Shown here piece by piece: positions 6,225 through 13,195 of a stretch of DNA of 13,686 nucleotides. How positions within the stretch are numbered: position 1 is the stretch's first letter; every line of letters starts with the position of its first letter. The DNA is taken from assembly GCA_934454005.1 (NCBI GenBank), contig CAKSGI010000035.1:1-13686 (forward strand), in the 5' to 3' direction. The position numbers and the translations under genes were made by a program. The notes beneath the pieces were generated by a model. It worked only from the letters and a program-made list of their open reading frames with translations, searched no databases and was not told the DNA's origin. The stretch is from an uncultured Eubacteriales bacterium (GTDB taxonomy: Bacteria > Bacillota_A > Clostridia > Oscillospirales > Acutalibacteraceae).

Positions 6225-7583
6225 ATGATACACAAGTATAAACTTAACGGCTACAATATAGCACTCGATGTTAATAGTGGTGCTATTCATATAATTGATG
6301 ACATTTCTTTTGATATTTTAGACTTATTGGACAACAATAATTTTACAGAAAATATAGATTCTAAAATCATTAAAAATTTATTACCTACTTATAATAAAAA
6401 AGATATTATTGATTCGTATAATGAACTTTATAATCTTTATAAAAATGGCCAGTTATTTTCAGAAGACGAATATGAACCTTTTACTAAAATGATGAAAGAC
6501 TCTCCTATAAAAGCTATGTGCTTAAATGTATCTCACGATTGCAATTTAAGATGTGAATATTGTTTCGCAGCAAAAGGTGATTTTGGTCAAGGAAGAATGT
6601 TAATGCCATTTGAAATCGGGAAAAAATCAATTGATTTTTTAATAAAAAATTCCGGTAAACGCCATAACCTAGAGGTTGATTTTTTTGGTGGAGAACCTTT
6701 AATGAATTTTGAGGTTGTTAAACAAATCATTGACTATGCAAGAAGTTTAGAAAATCAATATAACAAAAAATTTAGATTTACTATTACAACAAATGGATTA
6801 TTATTAACAGACGACAAAATAGAATATATAAATAAAGAAATGTCTAATGTAGTTTTATCTCTTGATGGAAGAAAAGAAATAAACGATAATTTACGTATTA
6901 CTCCTAATCACAAAGGTTCTTATGATACTATAGTTCCTAAATATCAAAGGCTTGTAAACTCCAGAGGTGATAAGGATTACTATGTTAGGGGAACATTCAC
7001 AAAATATAATCTAGACTTCACAAAAGATGTACTGCATATGGTCAAACTTGGATTTGATCAACTCTCTATAGAACCTGTTGTATCTGATAAAGAACTGGAA
7101 TATTCAATTAAAGAAGACGATTTACCTAAAGTTTTTGAAGAGTATGAACATCTAGCAAAAGAAATTATAAAAAGACGAAAAAATAATGAATACTTTAATT
7201 TTTTTCATTTTATGATAGATTTAAATCAAGGTCCATGTGCAATAAAAAGACTTCGTGGATGCGGATGTGGAAATGAATATATAGCTATAACTCCAACTGG
7301 AGATATATTTCCATGTCATCAATTTGTAGGAAGTAATGAATGGAAAATGGGAAACTTAAACGATAATACATTCAACCTAGAAATCAAAGATAAATTTTCA
7401 AAAGCAAATGTATATACAAAAAAAGACTGTAAAAATTGTTGGGCTAAATTTTATTGTAGTGGTGGATGTAATGCAAATAATTTTCAATCTGAAAATAATA
7501 TATTGCATGCACATCAAATCTCATGCGAACTTGAGAAAAAAAGATTGGAATGCGCTATCATGATTCAAGCTGCATTAAGTTGA
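6225..7583 (+). CDS. scfB: SCIFF peptide maturase, radical-SAM/SPASM thioether synthase ScfB
   Basis: This cytoplasmic radical S-adenosylmethionine enzyme forms thioether (Cys-Thr) bonds in ScfA. The 452 residues fall into three parts. The N-terminal peptide-recognition region (about 1-90, including the early HKYKLNGYNIALDVNSGAIH) resembles the RRE-like domain of such maturases. The radical-SAM core has CNLRCEYC with the cluster-binding Cys106, Cys110 and Cys113, and the GGEP motif (155-158). The C-terminal SPASM region has Cys338, 346, 348, 364, 402, 405, 411, 415 and 434, enough to hold two auxiliary [4Fe-4S] clusters. Length and cysteine pattern match the family (TIGR03974). GGAGG lies four bases before the ATG. 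It is placed right after its substrate gene, as is usual, and proC follows after 34 bases with no terminator between. No transporter or peptidase gene accompanies it. Confidence 0.96.
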   Translation: MIHKYKLNGYNIALDVNSGAIHIIDDISFDILDLLDNNNFTENIDSKIIKNLLPTYNKKDIIDSYNELYNLYKNGQLFSEDEYEPFTKMMKDSPIKAMCLNVSHDCNLRCEYCFAAKGDFGQGRMLMPFEIGKKSIDFLIKNSGKRHNLEVDFFGGEPLMNFEVVKQIIDYARSLENQYNKKFRFTITTNGLLLTDDKIEYINKEMSNVVLSLDGRKEINDNLRITPNHKGSYDTIVPKYQRLVNSRGDKDYYVRGTFTKYNLDFTKDVLHMVKLGFDQLSIEPVVSDKELEYSIKEDDLPKVFEEYEHLAKEIIKRRKNNEYFNFFHFMIDLNQGPCAIKRLRGCGCGNEYIAITPTGDIFPCHQFVGSNEWKMGNLNDNTFNLEIKDKFSKANVYTKKDCKNCWAKFYCSGGCNANNFQSENNILHAHQISCELEKKRLECAIMIQAALS

Positions 7584-7617
7584 TTTTTTACATAAATTTG
7601 GAGATGATTTTTATATT

Positions 7618-8427
7618 ATGGACAACCATACTTACGGATTTATTGGTGCGGGAAATATAGCTACATCGATTATCAAAGGAATTATTACCAAAAATATTTG
7701 TAACCCGCACCAAATAACCGTTTTCGATATTGATAAAAATAAACTCATAAATATTTCCAAGTTAAGAGTAAATATTGTAGATAATCCTAAACAATTAGTT
7801 ACAAAAAGTGATTATATTTTTCTCGCTATAAAACCACAAAATTTTCGAGAAGTCATTAATGAAATAAAAGATTCTATATCAGAAAAAAATACAATAATCT
7901 CTATAGCCGCTGGAATTACAACTGATTATATCCTCAACAATATAAAAAATAAATGCCCTATCATAAGAGCGATGCCAAACACTCCCTTATTACTATCAAA
8001 AGGAGCTACTGCAATTTGTAAAACCCAAAATGTAAAAGATGAGGACTTTTATAGAATATACAATATATTTTACTCATGCGGCACATGTGAAATCATAGAT
8101 GAAAATAAAATGGATTATATCGTATCTATTAGTGGTAGTAGTCCTGCTTATATATTTTTGATGGTAAAAGCCATGCTTGAATTTTCTATCAGTAAGAATA
8201 TTGATAATAAATTAGCTTTAAATCTAATATGTCAAACTTTAGAAGGCTCTGCTGCAATGTTACGATCCTCAGGATTTACTCCCAATGAACTAATCAAAAT
8301 GGTTTCTTCTCCTAATGGAACTACTATTAAAGCACTTGAATCTCTTAAAAATAATAAATTTTATAATAGTATTATTTTTGCAATGGAAGAATGCTCTAAC
8401 AGATCTAAAGAACTTTCAAAATATTGA
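7618..8427 (+). CDS. proC: Pyrroline-5-carboxylate reductase
   Basis: ProC reduces 1-pyrroline-5-carboxylate to proline with NAD(P)H, the last step of proline synthesis, in the cytoplasm. The 269-residue product has an N-terminal Rossmann motif GFIGAGNIATSI (about 7-18). The AIKPQNF segment (about 75-81) and AMPNTP (about 121-126) are both typical of the NAD(P) domain. The C-terminal dimerisation/substrate domain carries SGSSPAY (172-178) and ends with the family signature around SPNGTT (about 231-236). The length is normal. GGAG (7600-7603) is a rather long 14 bases before the ATG, but no better in-frame start exists. It lies 34 bases after scfB, with a terminator after it, so it probably shares transcripts with scfB. 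This is likely positional only, as I know of no functional link between ProC and SCIFF maturation. Confidence 0.95.
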   Translation: MDNHTYGFIGAGNIATSIIKGIITKNICNPHQITVFDIDKNKLINISKLRVNIVDNPKQLVTKSDYIFLAIKPQNFREVINEIKDSISEKNTIISIAAGITTDYILNNIKNKCPIIRAMPNTPLLLSKGATAICKTQNVKDEDFYRIYNIFYSCGTCEIIDENKMDYIVSISGSSPAYIFLMVKAMLEFSISKNIDNKLALNLICQTLEGSAAMLRSSGFTPNELIKMVSSPNGTTIKALESLKNNKFYNSIIFAMEECSNRSKELSKY

Positions 8428-8445
8428 TATCATAAATTAAATAAA

Positions 8446-8482
8446 ATTACCATATCTATAAAAGGTATGGTAATATTTTTTT
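8446..8482 (+). terminator. Intrinsic terminator after proC
   Basis: ATTACCATA (8446-8454) pairs with TATGGTAAT (8466-8474) across an 11-base loop, and seven T residues follow (8476-8482). It ends the yajC-to-proC gene run. Confidence 0.85.
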
Positions 8483-8526
8483 ACTAGATATTATCTTAAA
8501 AGAAAGTTAAACTTAGGAGAATATCA

Positions 8527-9165
8527 ATGAAAAAGAAAATAATTTCAAATTTAAATCAAAAAAGAAAAACTTTTTTAAAATTAATTTTAGAAAATAAGCT
8601 TTTATCTATATTAATTATAATATTATTATCAGGAATGATCGTAGGTACAATTTGTACTAAATTTTCGGATGAAGACCTTACAGAAAAATTAGATTTTCTT
8701 TTTGCAAGTAGTCTAAAAGCTCGTTTAGGTCAATCAATGATAGACACATTTATAGCATCCTTTACGTCCTCTTTCATATTTACAGCAACTTTAATATTTA
8801 TGGGGTTATCAATTTGGGGGATCGCCCTTATTCCAATTGTCCCTTTTATCAGAGGATTTGGACTAGGCCTGATTGCTGGTTTTCTATACTCTCATTATGG
8901 ATTTAAGGGCGTATTATTCCACATATTAGTCCTACTTCCAGGTATTTTTCTATCATCAATAGGAATTATTTTAGAATCAAAGTATTCTCTCAATCTATCT
9001 TCAAGAATAATATCTACATTCTCTTCAAAAAGAATATCAGAAAATAGTCGGAAAACTTTAAAAATATATTTTTTAAGAAGCAGTTACATATTTACTATCC
9101 TTGCTATATCTTCTTTTATTGATACAATCTTAAACACTTTATTCGTAGGGTTGTTCCATTTTTAA
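8527..9165 (+). CDS. spoIIM: Stage II sporulation protein M (SpoIIM/DUF95 family membrane protein)
   Basis: In endospore formers SpoIIM works with SpoIID and SpoIIP in septal peptidoglycan remodelling that drives forespore engulfment. The 212-residue protein is close to the ~215 of Bacillus SpoIIM and has the same plan. It has a basic N-terminus and a helix at about 25-45 ending in GTI. A polar loop follows, then helices at about 75-97 and 98-122. The family core FIRGFGLGLIAGFLYSHYGFKG (about 108-129) is followed by a fourth hydrophobic block, and a last helix contains SSFIDTILNTL near the C-terminus, matching SFIEAYLSP of Bacillus. AGGAG lies seven bases before the ATG. It stands alone between two terminators, and I could not identify a sporulation-sigma promoter in the 44 bases before it. 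DUF95 proteins outside sporulation exist, so the exact role is inferred from length and family resemblance. Confidence 0.83.
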   Translation: MKKKIISNLNQKRKTFLKLILENKLLSILIIILLSGMIVGTICTKFSDEDLTEKLDFLFASSLKARLGQSMIDTFIASFTSSFIFTATLIFMGLSIWGIALIPIVPFIRGFGLGLIAGFLYSHYGFKGVLFHILVLLPGIFLSSIGIILESKYSLNLSSRIISTFSSKRISENSRKTLKIYFLRSSYIFTILAISSFIDTILNTLFVGLFHF

Positions 9166-9167
9166 AT

Positions 9168-9200
9168 AAAAACAAAACCTTACCACACGGGCAAGGCTTT
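9168..9200 (-). terminator. Intrinsic terminator of the dlt operon
   Basis: Read on the minus strand, AAAGCCTTGCC (9200-9190) pairs with GGTAAGGTTTT (9184-9174) as 11 base pairs including two G-U wobbles, around the five-base loop CGTGT. After one G it runs into TTTTT (9172-9168). On the plus strand the two wobbles become A-C mismatches and no T-tract follows, so it is directed at the dlt operon rather than at spoIIM. Confidence 0.8.
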
Positions 9201-9225
9201 ATTTCAAAATATTATAACTATTTAA

Positions 9226-10410
9226 TCAGGAAAAATGTTCTATAATTTTTTGGTTAACGTAAAGCCAACCTTTCCACCCCAAATGAAAAAAATCCTCTAA
9301 AAAATACGGTTCATATTCTTTATCTCGTAAGTCTAAATAATTAAATCCATAATCGTCGGCTATACTTTCTAATTCATCATACAACTCTATTCTTTTATTC
9401 TGTGTTAAACCTGTATAATCATAGTAGTATCCATTTGTTGGTATAAACACTATATAAGGATCTATGTTACTTTGTTTAAATAAATCCAAAAGTACTTTAT
9501 AATCGTCTAATTCATTTGATTTTAATAACTCAACTTTACTATATGCATTTTTCATTTTATCAAGTTTGTCGGAAAAATAATTAAAGTAAGAATCTATAAT
9601 GTAAAAACTATTATTTGTACAAGCTGCTTCCCCATCCTTTTGAGCCTTTATAGTTTCTTCTTCCCAATTAATATTTTTTATATTTTTCCTTGAATAGTTA
9701 CTAAATTCATTTATAACTTTATATGAATTATGTTTGTCTTTTATAGTTAAAAATTTTTTATCGAAAATATAATAAGGCTTCAAGCATAACAATAAAAATT
9801 TAGAAATAAATTTGTCATGCGAATATAATTCAGAATATAAACATGGTTTAGCTGTTTTAGCTTCTGTAGATAATAACGACGTACTTCTTTTACAAACATA
9901 TTTTTTTATATCTTCACTCACATTTTTATTGTCCATAAATTCATAGAACTGTAAATTTGAAAAATTTGATTGATATCCTTTTTCATCTATTTCTCCTCTT
10001 AAAAACCACTGAAGTGACACAAAAAATACTATTTTTTTGCCTTTAAAATCCTTAGATAAAGCCCCTACTTTTATTACATCCAATAAGCTTTGTGTTCCTG
10101 CTGTACCAAATAAGTCTACATCTAAATTTAAATCAGTATTAGGAAACATATTTGCAGGATTTTGTGGAATATGATTTGCATTAGAAAGTTCTGAAGTTCC
10201 AAGTAAAATTAGATCTCCTCTTTTTGCATTATTTTTTAAAATAACTAAACCATTATTCATTTCAGCTATATTATACGTACTTGCAAGTGTGCTATTATAT
10301 TCCCTGAATAAGTGTTCATCAAGATATTTATTATATTCCATCAAGATAGCAATAATAATTAGTATAGGGATAGCAATAAATGAAAATAATTTAAATAATT
10401 TTTTAGTCAT
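9226..10410 (-). CDS. dltD: Second DltD paralogue, teichoic acid D-alanyltransferase family
   Basis: DltD is a membrane-anchored SGNH-type enzyme that acts outside the cell in the last steps of D-alanine transfer to teichoic acid. This copy is 394 residues, using ATG at 10410 rather than an ATG 27 bases further upstream. The downstream ATG has AGAGAGGTG nine bases before it and makes the N-terminus match the other copy. A single N-terminal membrane anchor is at about 8-25. The nucleophile motif GTSE (Ser73) and the C-terminal DxxH pair (Asp373, His376 in DFFHLGW) are intact, so it is probably catalytic. About half of all positions match the first dltD by eye. Differences lie in hallmarks: SPQWF is changed to SLQWF (132-136), and GRAGVQSL to GTAGTQSL. 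It lies 63 bases after dltX and is last in the operon, before the terminator at 9168-9200. Confidence 0.9.
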   Translation of the reverse strand: MTKKLFKLFSFIAIPILIIIAILMEYNKYLDEHLFREYNSTLASTYNIAEMNNGLVILKNNAKRGDLILLGTSELSNANHIPQNPANMFPNTDLNLDVDLFGTAGTQSLLDVIKVGALSKDFKGKKIVFFVSLQWFLRGEIDEKGYQSNFSNLQFYEFMDNKNVSEDIKKYVCKRSTSLLSTEAKTAKPCLYSELYSHDKFISKFLLLCLKPYYIFDKKFLTIKDKHNSYKVINEFSNYSRKNIKNINWEEETIKAQKDGEAACTNNSFYIIDSYFNYFSDKLDKMKNAYSKVELLKSNELDDYKVLLDLFKQSNIDPYIVFIPTNGYYYDYTGLTQNKRIELYDELESIADDYGFNYLDLRDKEYEPYFLEDFFHLGWKGWLYVNQKIIEHFS

Positions 10411-10473
10411 TCTATACTGCACCTCTCTAAAGAACATGAATTAATATCATTGATAAACTTAATATAATGTTTT

Positions 10474-10626
10474 TTAAAAATTATTATATACAAATGAAAT
10501 TTCTCCACTTTTACTCTCAAGAAAAGCTAATAAAATCGCTAAAGAAACAATTGTTACAATAATAAGTTTAAAAATATAGCTTTTATAAATCTTATGAAAA
10601 ATGTTTAACAATTTGTTCGTCAACAT
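10474..10626 (-). CDS. dltX: DltX, small membrane protein of teichoic acid D-alanylation
   Basis: This 50-codon gene is easily missed because of its size. The product starts MLTNKLLNIFHKIYK, then has one membrane helix (about residues 20-37) and a short outer tail ending exactly in FVYNNF at the stop. DltX proteins are about 45-50 residues with one helix and a C-terminal FxYxxF motif (commonly FIYNEF). In the known pathway that end works with DltB and DltD in passing D-alanine to teichoic acid, the tyrosine being important. All features agree here. ATG at 10626 overlaps the end of the first dltD by 35 bases in another frame, and an in-frame TAG lies seven codons before it, so the start is nearly fixed. 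GTG at 10638 and TTG at 10611 are weaker options. The ribosome binding site is poor, so translational coupling to dltD is likely. The usual site of dltX, upstream of dltA, is outside the window. Confidence 0.85.
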   Translation of the reverse strand: MLTNKLLNIFHKIYKSYIFKLIIVTIVSLAILLAFLESKSGEISFVYNNF

Positions 10627-11773
10627 ATAGCCATCCACTCCATCCTAAATGCATAACATCTGCCAAAAAATATGGTTCATATTCTTTATCTTGTAAATTT
10701 AAATAATCAAATTCATAACTCTTGGTAATATTTACAAGTTCATTATAAAACTTATTACGCTTGTCCTTGCTAAGCCCTGTATAATCATAATAATAACCGT
10801 TTGTTGGAATAAACACTATATAAGGGTTTACACCTGTTTGTTTAAAGATTTCTAATAATACTTTATAATCATTAAATTCTTTAGATTTAAGCAAATCTAC
10901 ATTATTATTAGAGTTCTTTACTTTATCAATTACTGGCAAAAGATAATCTGTATAGTATGAATCAAATGCATAAAATTCATTATTAGTGCACTCAGATTTA
11001 CCTAATTCCTGAGCTTTTACAAACTCCTCTTCCCAGTTTATAGTTTTTATTTCTTTTTTAGGTGAATTTTTAAATTTTTTAATAACTTTGTATGAAGTAT
11101 GTTTGTCCTTTAACTTTAAAAAATGCTCATAAAAGTTATAATATGGTTCTAAACACTTAAAAAATATTTTCGAAACAGAGTCAGTCCTAACATAAAATTT
11201 AGAATAAAAATAGGGTTTTGTTTCAGCGGTTAAAAGAGAAGTATTTCTATTACAAACATACTCTTTCACACTATTACTTATATTTTTATTATTCATAAAT
11301 TCATAAAATTGCACTTCCGAAAAATGTGCTCTAAATGCATTTACATCTATTTCTTCATTTAAAAACCACTGAGGCGATACAAGAAAAACTATCTTTTTAT
11401 TTTTGAAATCATCTGATAATGCTCCAACCTTTATTGCATTCAAAAGGCTCTGTACTCCTGCTCTTCCTACTAAGTCTATATTAGAATTCAAGTCTGTGTT
11501 AGGAAACATATTTGCTGCATTTTGAGGAATATGATCTCCATTTGCCATTTCAGATGAACCAAGCAGTATTATATCACCGTTATTAGCATTATTTTTTAAA
11601 ATTGCTATACCTTTATTCATTTCATCTATACCATATATACTTGCAAAACTGCTATTATAATCACTCAAAATATGTTCATTAAGATAAAAATCGTAAACTA
11701 TAAATACAGTGCCTACAATAATAATAGGAACTAAAAATAAGCCTAAAACTTTAATTACATACTTACTTATCAT
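10592..11773 (-). CDS. dltD: DltD, teichoic acid D-alanyltransferase (first copy)
   Basis: DltD acts at the outer face of the membrane in loading D-alanine onto lipoteichoic/wall teichoic acid. The 393-residue product has one N-terminal membrane anchor (about 5-27). It also has the SGNH-like nucleophile motif GSSE (Ser74), GRAGVQSL (about 103-110), the family hallmark SPQWF (133-137), and the C-terminal pair Asp372/His375 in DVMHLGW. The ATG is only two bases after the dltC stop (TAATAATG), with AAGGT inside the end of dltC, so translation is probably coupled. Its 3' end overlaps dltX. This copy keeps the consensus motifs better than the downstream paralogue at 9226-10410 and is the likelier ancestral-function DltD. 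Confidence 0.94.
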   Translation of the reverse strand: MISKYVIKVLGLFLVPIIIVGTVFIVYDFYLNEHILSDYNSSFASIYGIDEMNKGIAILKNNANNGDIILLGSSEMANGDHIPQNAANMFPNTDLNSNIDLVGRAGVQSLLNAIKVGALSDDFKNKKIVFLVSPQWFLNEEIDVNAFRAHFSEVQFYEFMNNKNISNSVKEYVCNRNTSLLTAETKPYFYSKFYVRTDSVSKIFFKCLEPYYNFYEHFLKLKDKHTSYKVIKKFKNSPKKEIKTINWEEEFVKAQELGKSECTNNEFYAFDSYYTDYLLPVIDKVKNSNNNVDLLKSKEFNDYKVLLEIFKQTGVNPYIVFIPTNGYYYDYTGLSKDKRNKFYNELVNITKSYEFDYLNLQDKEYEPYFLADVMHLGWSGWLYVDEQIVKHFS

Positions 11774-11775
11774 TA

Positions 11776-12018
11776 TTAATTTACCTTACTCTGTAAGAAA
11801 CTAATAAAATTGTTAACAGTAGAAATATCAGATTTTTCAAAATCCGTTGGTTGTAATTTTAAATTTAACTTTTCCTCTAATAACAAAATTATATTTATAG
11901 TGGAAAGTGAATCCATAAGACCAGCATCAAATAAATCTAAATCTAAGTCTTCTTTTATCTCATCAGTTTCACATATTTCCTCTAAAATTTCGATTGCAAT
12001 TTCCTTCAAATTTTCCAT
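11776..12018 (-). CDS. dltC: D-alanyl carrier protein DltC
   Basis: DltC is a small acidic acyl-carrier-type protein that bears D-alanine as a thioester on a 4'-phosphopantetheine arm and delivers it from DltA to DltB. The product is 80 residues, the normal size, and strongly acidic. The attachment site is Ser37 in the motif GLMDSLSTI (about 33-41). The start ATG follows GGGGG (12030-12026) by seven bases, in a 13-base gap after dltB, and the next gene begins two bases after its stop. Confidence 0.95.
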   Translation of the reverse strand: MENLKEIAIEILEEICETDEIKEDLDLDLFDAGLMDSLSTINIILLLEEKLNLKLQPTDFEKSDISTVNNFISFLQSKVN

Positions 12019-12031
12019 AATTTAACCCCCA

Positions 12032-13195
12032 TTAAAATTTAAATAAGTAACCAGAAAATATTAACATTCCAAAAGCTATTACTTGAAAACATATTATTCT
12101 GCTTACAATATCATAATATCTACTCTTTTTAAATTTTCTATACGTTTTTGATTTTATATAGACATCTGTTAACAAAAGCATCAATCCTTGATATACACCA
12201 TAAGCTATATAATAAAGATAAAACCCATGCCAAATTCCCATTGTAGTCATTGTCAACATATATCCACATCTAACAGCAACCTTTTTGCTTTTAAATGTTT
12301 TATTTCTAAGTGTATTTAAAACAAATCTGCTAAATAAATAATCTCCAAACCACTTTGATAGTGATATATGCCATCTATCCCAAAATTCTTTCATATTATG
12401 AGATAAAAACGGTTTATTAAAGTTTTCTGGAACTTTTATTCCTAAAATATAACCTGTCCCTATCGCAAAATTTGAATATCCTGCAAAATCAAAAAACAAA
12501 TAAAAAGTATATGCATACATATATATTATAGTACTAGTTAAAGTTTTTCCTTCAGCTGGTGGTATTTTTTCTAAAACATAACAATTAATCAAAGCTGCAA
12601 TGGCAAACTTATAAGTTATAGCTAAAAATGTTTTTTTTAGTCCTACAAATAAATAATCATTAATATAAGTATTTGACTCAAGTTTAGTATTTATGTCCTT
12701 TTTAAATCTATTGTATCTATCAATAGGACCAGAACTAATAGTTGGAAAAAAAGTTAAAAAATATAAAATTTCAGGGATTGAAAATTCTTTTAGTTTATCA
12801 TCATGTATTTCGATTATAAGCTGCCAAATTCTAAAACTTATATAAGAGATTCCTATAAAGCCTAAAATTTTATACCTTTCTGAATAAACACACAACTTTA
12901 TCATAAATATAGGAACCATAGATAAAACAAATATTGTATAATATATTACTTTACTTTTGGTTTTTTTTCTTAAATAATAATATCCTATAATAAGAATGAA
13001 TTCACACGCTATAAAAATTAAAAACTGTATCATCTGAAAAGATTTCATTCCAAAAATCATACATAAAGCAGGTATAGATACAAACATTCCATAATATTTT
13101 ATTTTTTTACCACATACTCCAAGTATAACTGCTGGAATAAGTAAAACTCCAAAAATAATGAGGGAAAAAAAGTCCGTATATTGAGCAACTGTCAT
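12032..13195 (-). CDS. dltB: MBOAT-family D-alanyl transfer protein DltB
   Basis: DltB is a membrane-bound O-acyltransferase through which the D-alanyl group on DltC passes to the outer side of the membrane. The 387-residue product has about ten or more hydrophobic helices. MBOAT hallmarks are the FPTISSGPIDRY segment (about 150-161), the FWDRWHISLSKW motif with His276, and the catalytic histidine His323 in MGIWHG (about 319-324). Length is normal for DltB. The start ATG overlaps the dltA stop by one base (TAATG), with GGAGG within the last dltA codons, which indicates translational coupling. Confidence 0.96.
   Translation of the reverse strand: MTVAQYTDFFSLIIFGVLLIPAVILGVCGKKIKYYGMFVSIPALCMIFGMKSFQMIQFLIFIACEFILIIGYYYLRKKTKSKVIYYTIFVLSMVPIFMIKLCVYSERYKILGFIGISYISFRIWQLIIEIHDDKLKEFSIPEILYFLTFFPTISSGPIDRYNRFKKDINTKLESNTYINDYLFVGLKKTFLAITYKFAIAALINCYVLEKIPPAEGKTLTSTIIYMYAYTFYLFFDFAGYSNFAIGTGYILGIKVPENFNKPFLSHNMKEFWDRWHISLSKWFGDYLFSRFVLNTLRNKTFKSKKVAVRCGYMLTMTTMGIWHGFYLYYIAYGVYQGLMLLLTDVYIKSKTYRKFKKSRYYDIVSRIICFQVIAFGMLIFSGYLFKF

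Noticed and set aside
8484..8526. Sporulation sigma factor promoter before spoIIM
   Set aside because: No sequence resembling the sigma-E or sigma-F -35/-10 pairs with correct spacing could be found in this short gap.
9168..9200. Terminator hairpin as the end of spoIIM
   Set aside because: On the plus strand the stem has two A-C mismatches and no T-tract. On the minus strand it pairs fully and has T5, so it was assigned to the dlt operon.
10411..10437. Upstream ATG (10437) that would add nine residues to the second DltD
   Set aside because: The ribosome binding site AGAGAGGTG lies after that ATG, inside the extension, and the first DltD copy aligns with the ATG at 10410.
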